From Deltaproteobacteria bacterium (GTDB lineage: Bacteria; Desulfobacterota; GWC2-55-46), in the NCBI GenBank assembly GCA_020846435.1, contig JADLDY010000018.1, forward strand, positions 1-64,000: a stretch of 64,000 nucleotides of DNA. Direction: 5' to 3'. The notes beneath the pieces were generated by a model. That model was not told the DNA's origin. It worked only from the letters and a program-made list of their open reading frames with translations, and made no database searches. Shown here piece by piece: positions 54,122-63,374 of this stretch (position 1 is the stretch's first letter; every line of letters begins with the position of its first letter). The translations under genes and the position numbers were made by a program.

Positions 54122-55543
54122 ATGGAAATGAATCTTTTAAGGCTCCTCCCCGAATTCATAATGCTGGGAACGGCGTTCCTGCTCCTTGTCCTTGAGCTGT
54201 TCTTGCCCAGGGGGTCGAGGAAGGGTTACGCGGTAATAGGCATACTCGGCATAGCCGCGGCCGCAATCTCCCTGCCGTATCAGGACTTCGGTCCTGCCCT
54301 GGCCGAGCTCTTTCTCCAGGACCAGCTGTCCATATACTTCAAGTGGCTCTTTTGCATCTCAGGCGTATTGATCCTCTATATTGTCATGCTCTACGAGGAC
54401 ACGGTAAAGAACTGGCGCGGAGAGTTTTATTCACTCATCCTCTTCGCCCTCTCCGGCATGATGATGCTCGCTTCAGCGTCCGACTTCGTGGGTTTCTATG
54501 TCTCCCTCGAGTTCGTCGCGGTGTGCCTGTACGTGCTGGCCGCGTACCTGACTGAAAGCCGCGTCACCTCCGAGGCTGGCCTTAAATACCTCGTAACCGG
54601 CGCGCTCGCTTCAGGCTTTCTCATCTACGGCATAAGCTTCATATACGGCGCGACAGGCGCGACAGGCTTCGCCGAGGTGGCAAAGGCGCTTCAGACGGTC
54701 GAGCCTACGGGTTATCTTGTTTTAGGCATCGTGCTCACGGTCCTGGGCCTGACATTCAAGATCTCCTCGATACCGTTCCACGTATGGGCGCCTGACGTCT
54801 ATCAGGGCGCGCCGACCCCTGTGACCGCCCTTCTTGCCGCGGCGTCAAAGTCTGCCGGTTTCGTCGTAATACTCAGAGTGCTCTTCGGGGCTCTCGGCAC
54901 GGTCAAGGGCGAGTGGGTAGCTTTCATCGCGGTAATATCCGGCATAACGCTCCTCTTCGGTAACCTTGCCGCCATGCCGCAGAAAGACCTCAAAAGGCTT
55001 ATCGCCTACGCGGGCATAGGCTCTGCCGGTTATCTCCTCATGGGGGTCGCGGCGGCTTCCGAGATGGGCGCGGGCGCGATAATGTACTATCTCCTGACCT
55101 ATATCTTCGGCATTGCCGGTACTTTCATCTCGATAGTCGTCTTTTACAACTCCGAGGGCACCGACAAGATAGAGTCATACGCCGGCCTCTACAAAAGGGC
55201 GCCGCTCCTTGCCTTCTCGCTCTTCATAGGGCTTCTTTCGATAGCGGGCTTCCCGCCGCTCGGCGGCTTCATCGCCAAGTTCTACATATTCATGGCGGCC
55301 GTGAAAGAGGGGCTCTGGGTGCTCGCCTTTATCGGCGCCATGATGGCCATAATCGCGATGTACTACTTCCTGCTTGTCATCAAGAGCATGTACCTGAGGC
55401 AGCCTGCCAACGAGGCCCCGATTCAGGTCGACATGATGACCAGAGGGCTTTTGTATTTCGTCAACGCCGTTACGATCCTGCTGGGAATCTACCCAGGCCC
55501 TGTGACCGACTGGGTGATGTCCATCGCCCAGGGCGTATTCTAA
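54122..55543 (+). CDS. nuoN: NADH-quinone oxidoreductase subunit N
   Basis: The 473-residue antiporter-like subunit has VGFYVSLEFVAVCLYVLAAY with the conserved glutamate, FKISSIPFHVWAPDVYQGAP and GLLSIAGFPPLGGFIAKFY. It closes the complex I operon. Confidence 0.96.
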   Translation: MEMNLLRLLPEFIMLGTAFLLLVLELFLPRGSRKGYAVIGILGIAAAAISLPYQDFGPALAELFLQDQLSIYFKWLFCISGVLILYIVMLYEDTVKNWRGEFYSLILFALSGMMMLASASDFVGFYVSLEFVAVCLYVLAAYLTESRVTSEAGLKYLVTGALASGFLIYGISFIYGATGATGFAEVAKALQTVEPTGYLVLGIVLTVLGLTFKISSIPFHVWAPDVYQGAPTPVTALLAAASKSAGFVVILRVLFGALGTVKGEWVAFIAVISGITLLFGNLAAMPQKDLKRLIAYAGIGSAGYLLMGVAAASEMGAGAIMYYLLTYIFGIAGTFISIVVFYNSEGTDKIESYAGLYKRAPLLAFSLFIGLLSIAGFPPLGGFIAKFYIFMAAVKEGLWVLAFIGAMMAIIAMYYFLLVIKSMYLRQPANEAPIQVDMMTRGLLYFVNAVTILLGIYPGPVTDWVMSIAQGVF

Positions 55544-55560
55544 ACTACGGATAAACTGAC

Positions 55561-55827
55561 ATGGCCGGACACGGAAAAAACCACCACAACGACCACTCTG
55601 ACTGGGTAGTCACCAACAAGATGATAGTCCAGGACGTGCTCAACGCGTGCCCGCAGACTCTCGCGGTCTTCGAAAAGCACCTCGGCAGCCATGTCCTGTG
55701 CATCCCCGGCGTCAAGACCGAGGCCATAGAGGTCATTGCCGCCATGGGCGATTACCACGAGGACATACTCCTCGAGGAGCTCAACCAGGTCTGCAAGGTC
55801 CAGCCGAGAAAGACCGGTCACTTCTAA
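55561..55827 (+). CDS. DUF1858-type protein with an altered cysteine motif
   Basis: The 88-residue protein has a His-rich start (HGKNHHNDHSDW) and a DUF1858-type domain (VQDVLNACPQTLAVFEKHLG ... ILLEELNQVCK). This family often forms a redox disulfide from H-C-x-x-C; here the place reads HVLCIPG, so one cysteine of the pair seems to be missing. Two other cysteines (in NACP and QVCK) remain. The gene begins 17 bases after nuoN, so it is probably co-transcribed. Confidence 0.8.
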   Translation: MAGHGKNHHNDHSDWVVTNKMIVQDVLNACPQTLAVFEKHLGSHVLCIPGVKTEAIEVIAAMGDYHEDILLEELNQVCKVQPRKTGHF

Positions 55828-55847
55828 CCCTTTTACCCCTGAAACGC

Positions 55848-56705
55848 ATGGAAATGAAACGGGCCTTCCTCTCTCCCGCGAAGGTAAACCTTTTTTTGAG
55901 GGTGCTTGGAAAGCGGCCTGACGGCTTTCATGAGATATTATCTCTCATGCAGCCTGTCTCGCTATTTGACGAGGTCGCTATTTCCCTCTCGGACGGCGAC
56001 GGCGTGGAGGTCACGACTGACTCTCCTGACGCCCCCGGAGGCTCTGACAATCTCGCCCACAGGGCCGCCATTCTCTTTTCACGGGCCACCGGTTACAGAT
56101 TCCAGGCTGACATAGCCATCAGGAAGGTCATCCCTGTCGGCGCCGGGCTTGGCGGAGGCAGTTCGAACGCCGCGACCGTCCTCATGGCCTTGAATGAGCT
56201 GACCGGGATAGGGCTCCCTGACGGAGCCCTCATCGAGCTTGCCGCCCGGCTCGGCTCTGATGTGCCGTTTTTTATCCTCAAAGGGGCGGCTCTCGCGAGT
56301 GGCAGGGGAGAAAAACTCCAGAGGGCCCGCCTTCCTGAGCTCCATTACGTCCTCATAAACCCCGGAATCCATGTTTCTACCGCCTGGGCCTATTCGAGTT
56401 TGGACTTGACAAAGGCGGGGGAAAATAATAATCTACTGTATTCTTACGAGGTTCCAGCCAGTCAGGATGCGGTCTTAGCGGCCCTTTCCAACGACCTGGA
56501 GCCAGTGACCCTCGCTCGGCATCCAGAGATATCAGGGTATAAAGAGATGCTCATGGGCTCTGGGTCCCGTGGCGCGCTCATGTCCGGGAGCGGTTCTACC
56601 GTTTTCGGCGTTTTTTATTCCAGTGCCGAGGCTGAAAAGGCGTTTGAAGCCCTCGAACCTGAAATAAGAGGCGAGGCAAGGATCTTTCTCGCAAAGGGGC
56701 TTTGA
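55848..56705 (+). CDS. ispE: 4-diphosphocytidyl-2-C-methyl-D-erythritol kinase
   Basis: The 285-residue GHMP kinase of the non-mevalonate isoprenoid pathway shows LSPAKVNLFLRVLGKRPDGFHEI, the ATP-binding PVGAGLGGGSSNAA and the C-terminal MSGSGSTVFGVF. ATG 55848 is chosen because it gives the family N-terminus; upstream in-frame sequence overlaps the DUF1858 gene. The product is used for polyprenyl diphosphates such as that of the ispB-like gene here. Confidence 0.95.
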   Translation: MEMKRAFLSPAKVNLFLRVLGKRPDGFHEILSLMQPVSLFDEVAISLSDGDGVEVTTDSPDAPGGSDNLAHRAAILFSRATGYRFQADIAIRKVIPVGAGLGGGSSNAATVLMALNELTGIGLPDGALIELAARLGSDVPFFILKGAALASGRGEKLQRARLPELHYVLINPGIHVSTAWAYSSLDLTKAGENNNLLYSYEVPASQDAVLAALSNDLEPVTLARHPEISGYKEMLMGSGSRGALMSGSGSTVFGVFYSSAEAEKAFEALEPEIRGEARIFLAKGL

Positions 56706-56730
56706 GCCCCGGGTCCGCAGGCGCTTCAAC

Positions 56731-56805
56731 TGGGGCGTCGCCAAGCGGTAAGGCACGGGGTTTTGATCCCCGCATTCGGAGGTTCGAATCCTCCCGCCCC
56801 ATCCA
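56731..56805 (+). tRNA. tRNA-Gln(TTG)
   Basis: The 75 bases fold perfectly: 7-bp acceptor TGGGGCG/CGCCCCA, a 3-bp D stem, anticodon stem CGGGG/CCCCG around TTTTGAT, and T stem GGAGG/CCTCC with TTCGAAT. CCA is encoded. The U1-A72 pair fits recognition by GatCAB, which is also in this window. The discriminator base is U, where many glutamine tRNAs have G. Confidence 0.96.
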
Positions 56806-56838
56806 ACGAATAAAAATCCTTTTGGGAAGCCGGGTCTG

Positions 56839-57780
56839 ATGATAGAAAGAATAAAGATATTCGCCGGAAATTCTAACAAGCCGCTCGCCGAGGAGATTTG
56901 CACGCATCTGGGCATGGAGCTCGGAAAGTCTGACGTAAGGAGCTTTTCCGACGGCGAGGTGTACGTCGACATACAAGAGAGCGTCAGGGGCGTCGAAGTC
57001 TACGTTGTGCAGTCCACCTGCACGCCGACGAACGACAACCTGATGGAGCTCCTCATAATGCTCGACGCCTTCAAGAGGGCGTCGGCTGTGTCGGTCACGG
57101 CCGTGATACCTTATTACGGCTACGCCAGACAGGACAGGAAGGTCGCGCCGAGGACGCCGATATCCGCGAAGCTTGTCGCCGACCTCATCACCGCCGCGGG
57201 AGCGACAAGGGTCGTGTGCGTTGACCTGCATGCCGGGCAGATACAGGGCTTTTTCAACATACCGGTCGACCACATCTACGCTACCCCGGTCCTTCTCGAC
57301 TATATCAAGAAGAACTACACCGACGACGTCGTCGTCGTCTCCCCCGACGCTGGCGGTGTTGAAAGGGCAAGGGCTTTCGCCAAGAGGCTCGGCACGAACC
57401 TCGCCATCATAGACAAGAGGCGCCCGAGGCCGAACGTCTCGGAAGTGATGAACATAATAGGAGATATCGAAGGCAAGACAGCCGTTCTCCTCGATGACAT
57501 GATAGACACCGCAGGCACCATTACCCAGGCCGCCGAGGCGCTTGCCAAAAAGGGCGCCAAGCAGGTCTACGCCTGCGCCACCCACGCCGTGCTCTCAGGC
57601 CCGGCGATGGACAGGATTGACAAGTCACCGATAAAGGAACTGGTGGTCACCAACACCATCCCGTCGATGAAGGGCGCGCCTGAGTCAGCGAAGATCAAGA
57701 GGCTTTCTGTCGGCCCTCTCCTTGGAGAGGCCTTGAAGAGGATACACTGCGGCGAGTCGGTAAGCTCCCTTTTCGTGTAG
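56839..57780 (+). CDS. prs: Ribose-phosphate pyrophosphokinase
   Basis: The 313-residue PRPP synthetase has [33 protein letters not shown] with catalytic residues, the [19 protein letters not shown] loop and the PRPP-binding [13 protein letters not shown]. It supplies PRPP for nucleotides. Located between tRNA-Gln and rplY, a common order. Confidence 0.97.
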   Translation: MIERIKIFAGNSNKPLAEEICTHLGMELGKSDVRSFSDGEVYVDIQESVRGVEVYVVQSTCTPTNDNLMELLIMLDAFKRASAVSVTAVIPYYGYARQDRKVAPRTPISAKLVADLITAAGATRVVCVDLHAGQIQGFFNIPVDHIYATPVLLDYIKKNYTDDVVVVSPDAGGVERARAFAKRLGTNLAIIDKRRPRPNVSEVMNIIGDIEGKTAVLLDDMIDTAGTITQAAEALAKKGAKQVYACATHAVLSGPAMDRIDKSPIKELVVTNTIPSMKGAPESAKIKRLSVGPLLGEALKRIHCGESVSSLFV

Positions 57781-57832
57781 GGACGGATCCGATAAGCCCC
57801 CAACCAATTTTGAAAAACACTGGAGGAACAGC

Positions 57833-58480
57833 ATGGAACAGATAAATCTCACGGCCCAGATCAGGGCTGAAAAGGGCAAGGGCCCGGCCGGAAGGCTCCG
57901 CGCCGCGGGCCGCGTCCCGGGCATACTTTACGGTCCGGCTGTCGAGGGCGCGATATCGGTCGTCGTCAACGGCAAGGAGCTCGATAAGGTCCTTCACACC
58001 CACGCGGGCGGCAACGTCCTCGTTACCCTCGATATCGCCGGCGACAAGAACCGCACTGTGATGTTCAAGGAAATAGAGCGCCATCCCCTGAGGGGCACCG
58101 TCATGCACGTCGACCTCCTCGAAGTAGACGTGAACAAGACTGTCGAGATCGAAGTGCCGGTCCACCTGTCCGGCAAGGCCGCTGGCCTCGCCTTCGGCGG
58201 CATAGTGCAGCACGAGACCAGGACCATAACCATAGAGTGCCTGCCCTCGCAGATACCTGACAGCCTTGACGTCGACATAACCGCCCTCAACGTCGGCCAG
58301 TCCATACACGTCAAGGACATCAAGCTCGGCGCCGGGCTTACCGCCATCGACGACCCGGACCTTACCGTTGTGTCGATAGTTTCGCCGACAGCCGAGGTCG
58401 CCCCGAAGACGGCCGAGGAAGTACAGGCTGAGCTCGCTAAGAGCTTCGCTGAAAAGGAAGAGGGAAAGAAGGAGGAGTAA
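57833..58480 (+). CDS. rplY: Ribosomal protein L25/CTC family
   Basis: The 215-residue protein is the long CTC-type L25, which binds 5S rRNA. The N-terminal domain (KGPAGRLRAAGRVPGILYG) and the C-terminal beta domain (VEIEVPVHLSGKAAGLAFGG) are both present. An acidic/lysine-rich tail ends it. GGAGG is six to seven bases before the start. Confidence 0.95.
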   Translation: MEQINLTAQIRAEKGKGPAGRLRAAGRVPGILYGPAVEGAISVVVNGKELDKVLHTHAGGNVLVTLDIAGDKNRTVMFKEIERHPLRGTVMHVDLLEVDVNKTVEIEVPVHLSGKAAGLAFGGIVQHETRTITIECLPSQIPDSLDVDITALNVGQSIHVKDIKLGAGLTAIDDPDLTVVSIVSPTAEVAPKTAEEVQAELAKSFAEKEEGKKEE

Positions 58481-58507
58481 CCCTCCTTTTCCCCTTCGAC
58501 GCAGCCA

Positions 58508-59062
58508 GTGCTGCTAATAGTCGGACTCGGTAACCCGGGAAAAGAGTACGAGAGGACCCGGCACAACGCCGGGTTCATGCTCGTCGACCTGCTCTCGCTT
58601 TCCGCCGGGATAAAGCTCGAAAAAAAAGGCAGGGGGTTGTGGGGCAAGGGCAGGCTCTGCGGTGAAGAGGTAGTCCTTCTCAAGCCCCAGACTTTCATGA
58701 ACCTCTCAGGCGAGGCCGTCTCAGAGGCGCGCGCCTTCTACAAGATCCCGGCCACTTCCATGATAGTCGCCTATGACGACTGCGACCTGCCGCTCGGCAA
58801 GCTCCGTGTCCGCAAGGACGGAGGCTCCGGCGGGCACAGGGGCGTCAACTCGATCATCGCTTCTGTCGGCAGCAGGGAGTTCCAACGGATAAGGCTCGGC
58901 ATAGGCAGGCCTCCCCATAACGACACCGCCGGGTACGTGCTCACCCCGTTCGCCAAAGAAGAACAGGGCGACCTTGAAGAGATGCTCAACCGCGGAAAAG
59001 AGGCGGTCGAGCTCCTCATAACAGGCGGCATTGACCAGGCGATGAACAAATTCAACCCCTGA
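58508..59062 (+). CDS. pth: Peptidyl-tRNA hydrolase
   Basis: The 184-residue enzyme frees tRNA from peptidyl-tRNA. It has VGLGNPGKEYERTRHNAGF with the catalytic His, KPQTFMNLSGEAV and the GGSGGHRGVNSI segment. It starts with GTG and follows rplY by 27 bases. Confidence 0.96.
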   Translation: MLLIVGLGNPGKEYERTRHNAGFMLVDLLSLSAGIKLEKKGRGLWGKGRLCGEEVVLLKPQTFMNLSGEAVSEARAFYKIPATSMIVAYDDCDLPLGKLRVRKDGGSGGHRGVNSIIASVGSREFQRIRLGIGRPPHNDTAGYVLTPFAKEEQGDLEEMLNRGKEAVELLITGGIDQAMNKFNP

Positions 59063-59133
59063 ACCGCTCCAGTGTCCATTCATCGCACTTCCAGCCGGAA
59101 AAAACCCGTAATTGAACCCGAGAGGGGGTAGCC

Positions 59134-61152
59134 ATGCCGGAGATAGCATTTTTCGCGCCTGTGTTTGGAGCAGCCGGACTTGCCGTAGCCTTTTTTATCT
59201 ACCACCACATAAAAAGGCTTCCTGACGGAAACGAACGGATGCGCGAGATAGCGGGGCTCATCCACAGCGGCGCCATGGTCTACCTCAAGAGGCAGTACGC
59301 TATCCTCGTGGTGTTCATGGCCGTAGTGGCCGCGGCCCTCGCCGTGTTTATCGGGGTCCCGACTGCCGCGGCTTTTCTTTGCGGCGGCGCGGCTTCAATG
59401 TTCGCCGGATACTTCGGCATGAAGGGCGCGACAAAGGCGAACGTCAGGACCGCGGAGGCGGCCCGCTCGTGCAAGCCGGACTTCCGCAAGGCGCTCACGA
59501 CCGCTTTTCTCGGCGGGTCTGTCATGGGGTTGTCGGTCGCGAGCCTGGGGCTCATCGGCATTGGCGTTTTTTTCATATTCTACGGCAGGCCCGAGGAGGC
59601 CGCGGTCATCAACGGATTTGCCATGGGCGCTTCCTCGATCGCGCTTTTCGCGAGGGTCGGCGGCGGCATCTACACAAAGACGGCTGACGTAGGGGCCGAC
59701 CTCGTGGGCAAGGTCGAAGCTGGCATACCGGAAGACGACCCGAGAAACCCTGGCGTCATAGCCGACAACGTAGGAGACAACGTCGGGGATGTCGCGGGGC
59801 TTGGCGCGGACATATTCGAATCGTACGTCGGGGCAGTTGTAGCGACGATCGCTCTTGGCGCGACAGTCGCGGCCAGTGAGATATCCCTATTAGGAGAGCG
59901 CTCTTCTCTCATGTCGTACCCTGTCGTGCTTGTCATGGCTGGGCTGTTTTCCTCTCTGGCGGGAATCTCGGTCCTGAAGCTCCTTGAGAGGTTCGGCGCG
60001 GCCGCGGCCTTGAGGTACTCGACAATGCTTGCCGCCGGAGTGTTTCTGGGCCTCGGTTTTGCCGTTACATTCGTACTCGATTGCTCGGTCCAGTGTTATT
60101 ACGCGGTAGCGGCCGGGTGCATAGGTGGCAGCCTCATAGGGCTCTTCAGCGAATACTACACCGGAGGCACGCCGGTGAGAAAGATCGCCGAGGCGTCGAA
60201 AACTGGCGCAGGCACGAACATAATTACCGGCATTGCGGTAGGCCTGGAGAGCTGCGCCCTTCCGGTTTTGGCAATTCTTATTACTATTTTCATATCGAAT
60301 TACGCGGCTGGCATCTACGGCATAGGACTGGCCGCCGTCGGCATGCTGGCGACAACAGGCATAATAATGAGCGTCGACGCCTACGGGCCGATAGCCGACA
60401 ACGCCGGCGGCATCTCGGAGATGAGCGGCCTCGGCGAGGACGTAAGAAAGATAACAGACTCTCTTGACTCCCTCGGCAACACGACCGCCGCAATCGGCAA
60501 GGGTTTTGCCATCGGCTCTGCCGCGCTTACGGCCATAGCGCTTTTCGCGGCCTTTGGACAGGCGGCTGGCAGCGCCCTGGGCCGCCCGCTGGAGCTCTCG
60601 CTTTCAGACCCTCTGGTGGTCATCGGGCTCCTTGCGGGCGGGATAATCCCGTTTTTCATCGGCTCTCTCACGATGACGAGCGTCGGCAGGGCGGCCATGA
60701 AGATGGTCGAGGAGATAAGGCGCCAGTTCAGGGAGATACCAGGCCTTCTTGAAGGACGCGAAGGTGTCAAGCCGGATGTGGCGAGGTGCATCGACATAAG
60801 CACCAAAGCCGCCTTGCGGGAGATGATAGCGCCGGGAGTCCTGGCTGCGCTCGCGCCTGTCGCGGTAGGGTTCACTTTAGGGGCTGAGGCGTTAGGCGGC
60901 ATGCTCGCGGGCGCGACCGTGACCGGCATCATGATGGCGATATTCATGGCAAACGCCGGAGGCGCCTGGGACAACGCCAAGAAGTACATAGAGCAGGGCA
61001 ACCTCGGAGGAAAGGGCTCGAGCGCGCACAAGGCCGCTGTTGTCGGAGATACGGTCGGAGATCCGTTCAAGGACACTTCCGGCCCGGCGATGAACATACT
61101 CATAAAGCTCATGAGCATCATCGCGCTGACAATAGCGCCGCTTATAGTCTGA
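59134..61152 (+). CDS. hppA: Membrane-bound pyrophosphatase (K+-dependent type)
   Basis: The 672-residue ion-pumping PPase has about 16 helices. The substrate site is seen in [40 protein letters not shown], and a later DNAGGISEM and DNAKKYIE. In the K+-determining segment the sequence is [11 protein letters not shown], i.e. Ala and Gly where K+-independent enzymes have Lys and Thr, so it should need potassium. Whether it pumps protons or sodium cannot be decided by eye. It sits between pth and ychF. Confidence 0.95.
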   Translation: MPEIAFFAPVFGAAGLAVAFFIYHHIKRLPDGNERMREIAGLIHSGAMVYLKRQYAILVVFMAVVAAALAVFIGVPTAAAFLCGGAASMFAGYFGMKGATKANVRTAEAARSCKPDFRKALTTAFLGGSVMGLSVASLGLIGIGVFFIFYGRPEEAAVINGFAMGASSIALFARVGGGIYTKTADVGADLVGKVEAGIPEDDPRNPGVIADNVGDNVGDVAGLGADIFESYVGAVVATIALGATVAASEISLLGERSSLMSYPVVLVMAGLFSSLAGISVLKLLERFGAAAALRYSTMLAAGVFLGLGFAVTFVLDCSVQCYYAVAAGCIGGSLIGLFSEYYTGGTPVRKIAEASKTGAGTNIITGIAVGLESCALPVLAILITIFISNYAAGIYGIGLAAVGMLATTGIIMSVDAYGPIADNAGGISEMSGLGEDVRKITDSLDSLGNTTAAIGKGFAIGSAALTAIALFAAFGQAAGSALGRPLELSLSDPLVVIGLLAGGIIPFFIGSLTMTSVGRAAMKMVEEIRRQFREIPGLLEGREGVKPDVARCIDISTKAALREMIAPGVLAALAPVAVGFTLGAEALGGMLAGATVTGIMMAIFMANAGGAWDNAKKYIEQGNLGGKGSSAHKAAVVGDTVGDPFKDTSGPAMNILIKLMSIIALTIAPLIV

Positions 61153-61212
61153 ACGAGCCAGGCGGCCATTTTTCATAATCAGGCATATTAAAGAACAGGA
61201 GAGAACTTCAAC

Positions 61213-62304
61213 ATGGGATTCAACTGCGGCATTGTAGGTCTACCGAACGTCGGTAAGTCGACGATATTCAACGCCATGACTGCGGCCGGCGCTGAGGCTT
61301 CGAACTACCCGTTCTGCACGATAAACCCGAACATCGGCATGGTGCCTTTGAGGGACGAGCGGCTCGCGAAGCTCACCGAGCTGGCCAATCCGGAGAGGAC
61401 ATTGCCGACCGCGGTCGAGTTCGTCGACATAGCCGGGATAGTGAAGGGCGCGAGCAAGGGCGAGGGGCTCGGCAACCAGTTCCTCGGCAACATCAGGAGC
61501 GTCGACATGATAGCCCATGTAGTCAGGTGCTTCGAGGATGAGCAGGTCGTGCACGTCGCCGGAAAGACCGACCCGCTTGGCGACATCGAGGTCATAAACA
61601 TGGAACTCATATTCTCTGATCTCGACACTCTCGACAGAAGGCTCGAGAGGGCGGGCAAGCTCGTCAAGACCGGAGACAAGATGGTGGCCGAGGCTATGCC
61701 GGTGTACCAGGAACTGAAAAAGGCGTTTGAGGAGGGCCGCCCGGCAAGGAGCGTCCTTAACCCTGAGACAGCTCTGCTCGTGAAGGACCTGAACCTCCTT
61801 ACGGCCAAGCCGGTCATATATGTCGCCAACGTCGATGAGAACGATCTGGCCGGCACATCCGCGGCAGCTCTTTCAGTCAGGAAGTTCGCCGAGGCCGAGG
61901 GCGCGGGTTTCGTCACCATCTGCGGCAAGATAGAATCCGAGATAGCCGAGCTCTCGGAAGAAGAGAGGGCCGAGTTCCTCTCCGGTCTCGGTTTGAAGGA
62001 ATCCGGGCTCGACAGGCTGGCCGCCGCCGCGTACAGGCTTCTCGGGCTCATCACCTTTTTCACCGTTGGCAAAAAAGAGGTCCGTGCCTGGACCGTTGCG
62101 GCCGAATCAAAGGCGCCACAGGCGGCCGGCGTCATACACTCTGATTTCGAGCGCGGCTTCATTCGCGCCGAGGTCATGGCTTATGACGACTTCGTAAAGT
62201 ATGGTTCGGAAGCTGCCTGCAAGGACAAGGGCGTCCTCCGTGTCGAGGGCAAGGAATATGTGGTGCACGACGGCGATATCATGCACTTCAGGTTCAATGT
62301 CTGA
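61213..62304 (+). CDS. ychF: Ribosome-associated ATPase YchF
   Basis: The 363-residue OBG-family protein has GLPNVGKSTIFNAMT, the VDIAGIVKGASKGEGLGN switch, YVANVDENDL (in place of the NKxD of GTPases, in line with ATP use) and the C-terminal TGS domain ending with HDGDIMHFRFNV. It is the last backbone gene before the phage-like edge. Confidence 0.96.
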   Translation: MGFNCGIVGLPNVGKSTIFNAMTAAGAEASNYPFCTINPNIGMVPLRDERLAKLTELANPERTLPTAVEFVDIAGIVKGASKGEGLGNQFLGNIRSVDMIAHVVRCFEDEQVVHVAGKTDPLGDIEVINMELIFSDLDTLDRRLERAGKLVKTGDKMVAEAMPVYQELKKAFEEGRPARSVLNPETALLVKDLNLLTAKPVIYVANVDENDLAGTSAAALSVRKFAEAEGAGFVTICGKIESEIAELSEEERAEFLSGLGLKESGLDRLAAAAYRLLGLITFFTVGKKEVRAWTVAAESKAPQAAGVIHSDFERGFIRAEVMAYDDFVKYGSEAACKDKGVLRVEGKEYVVHDGDIMHFRFNV

Positions 62305-62345
62305 TCTTTCCCGCTGAACTAAAGGACAGTTGACACGCGCTTTTC

Positions 62346-62369
62346 GCCGGGCTGCCTTGACAGCCCGGC
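62346..62369. promoter_or_regulatory. Perfect 9-bp dyad over the -35 of the phage promoter
   Basis: GCCGGGCTG and CAGCCCGGC are perfect inverted repeats around a 6-base loop. The right arm and loop contain the -35 hexamer, which is ideal for a repressor, although an RNA hairpin without a T-run is also possible. Confidence 0.55.
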
Positions 62370-62385
62370 CTGCCGAAAGTATAAT
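62357..62385 (+). promoter_or_regulatory. Perfect consensus sigma70 promoter
   Basis: TTGACA (62357-62362) and TATAAT (62380-62385) are exact matches to the consensus, with an exact 17-base spacer. It should be a very strong promoter unless repressed. It drives the gene at 62527, giving a leader of about 135 bases. Confidence 0.85.
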
Positions 62386-62483
62386 ATTTCCACCCCGGTA
62401 TTTTCGACTTTCCCCATTTTACTCCGACAGCTCATGCCGCTGACGTGCGAGAGCCCGTTGTCCGGTTTTTTTATCGCGGCACA

Positions 62484-62500
62484 TGTGCGTAATACGCACA
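62484..62500. promoter_or_regulatory. 17-base palindrome TGTGCGT-AAT-ACGCACA
   Basis: Arms of seven bases with a 3-base centre, all perfect, lie in the leader, 12 bases before the ribosome-binding site at 62512. It could be an operator or an RNA hairpin controlling translation of the sigma-like protein. Confidence 0.55.
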
Positions 62501-62526
62501 ATTTTGCGAAAAGGAGGAAGGCCGTC

Positions 62527-62790
62527 TTGACGATGGACCCGGAACATTTTTATGAGCGACTCAAACACTCAGGGACCGAGATAAGGGACATACTCTGGCC
62601 GCTTGTGGGGTTGAGCCCGAGGGAACGGGCCGTCTTCACTGAATATCACTACTGGAACACGCACATGAAGGTCGTAGCTGAGAGCCACAGAATCTCACTC
62701 GGGAGGGCGTATGAAATCCTTTACAGGGCAGAGGAGAAAGTCGCGTCTGCAAGGTCACAGGAAGAGGAGGAGAAAGCTCAAGGCCTTTGA
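62527..62790 (+). CDS. Phage protein with a sigma-region-4-like helix-turn-helix
   Basis: From TTG 62527, nine bases after AGGAGG, the product has 87 residues. LSPRERAVFTEYHYWNTHMKVVAESHRISLGRAYEILYRAEEKV is laid out like sigma-70 region 4 with a helix-turn-helix (shown here in parts: LSPRERAVF, KVVAESHRISLGRAYEIL). It may direct transcription of the phage genes that follow. ATG 62533 is an alternative start. It overlaps the next gene by 80 bases. Confidence 0.65.
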   Translation: MTMDPEHFYERLKHSGTEIRDILWPLVGLSPRERAVFTEYHYWNTHMKVVAESHRISLGRAYEILYRAEEKVASARSQEEEEKAQGL

Positions 62791-62989
62791 GCTCGCCTCT
62801 GGCGCGGCCGTCAACTGGATGGAGTACAAGACCATGCGCCAGTACCCGTCCATGGGTGACATGCTCGACCAGATGCGCCAGTACGGGTACAGGGGAGGGA
62901 TAGAGAGCATGATGGAAAAAAACTGGAGCCCCGGGGACGACAGGCTCCAGGACTTTACGGCAATCGACTTCTCAGGAAAAGATCTTTAG
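62711..62989 (+). CDS. Small phage-type protein, unknown
   Basis: The 92-residue protein has a very basic N-terminus (RRKSRLQGHRKRRRKLK) and an acidic C-terminus. GGAGG is four bases before the ATG. The N-terminal 27 residues overlap the preceding gene in another frame, so a later start at ATG 62819 is possible, though it lacks a good site. A terminator follows. Confidence 0.5.
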   Translation: MKSFTGQRRKSRLQGHRKRRRKLKAFELASGAAVNWMEYKTMRQYPSMGDMLDQMRQYGYRGGIESMMEKNWSPGDDRLQDFTAIDFSGKDL

Positions 62990-63010
62990 ATACCCGGGTA
63001 ACCGGGCTGA

Positions 63011-63046
63011 AGGAGCCAGGCGTTTTATGCCTGGCTCCTTTTTTTA
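63011..63046 (+). terminator. Rho-independent terminator
   Basis: AGGAGCCAGGC and GCCTGGCTCCT form a perfect 11-bp stem with a 7-base loop, followed by a run of seven T. Confidence 0.9.
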
Positions 63047-63177
63047 TTGCAAAAATACACGGCTTTTACACGCGGTAAAGAATAAATACGCCCACACCTG
63101 CCCAGTATAGAAAGGTTTTTTCAACATGGGGTAAAAAAAAACACCAAAGGGCAAATAGCTTTCGGGAGGTGGCTGTC

Positions 63178-63360
63178 ATGGTGGGCGCAACCGGGGAGAA
63201 CGGCGTGAAAGTCGAGAGGCAGGGGGGCTATTTCAAGAGACCGGCTGGGCGCAGGGTGCTTTTGCGCGAGCCTGAGGTCTGCGCCGAGTGCAACAGGGTC
63301 TTCGTAAGTCTGTACTCGTTAAGGTCGTGCGCGGACCATCTCGGTCTCGAAGAGATATAG
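63178..63360 (+). CDS. Small zinc-ribbon-like phage protein
   Basis: From ATG 63178 (GGGAGG eight bases upstream) the product has 60 residues. The end has CAEC and a later C-x2-H (SCADH), which may bind zinc. It precedes the terminase small subunit, separated by about 14 bases. Its role is unknown; small zinc proteins are common beside phage packaging genes. Confidence 0.6.
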   Translation: MVGATGENGVKVERQGGYFKRPAGRRVLLREPEVCAECNRVFVSLYSLRSCADHLGLEEI

Positions 63361-63374
63361 GAGGGCGCTCAAGT

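Noticed and set aside
56532-56972. Minus-strand frame across tRNA-Gln giving a GGRIRTSE-type peptide
   Set aside because: It is the usual artefact of reading the antisense of a tRNA gene; it also overlaps ispE and prs.
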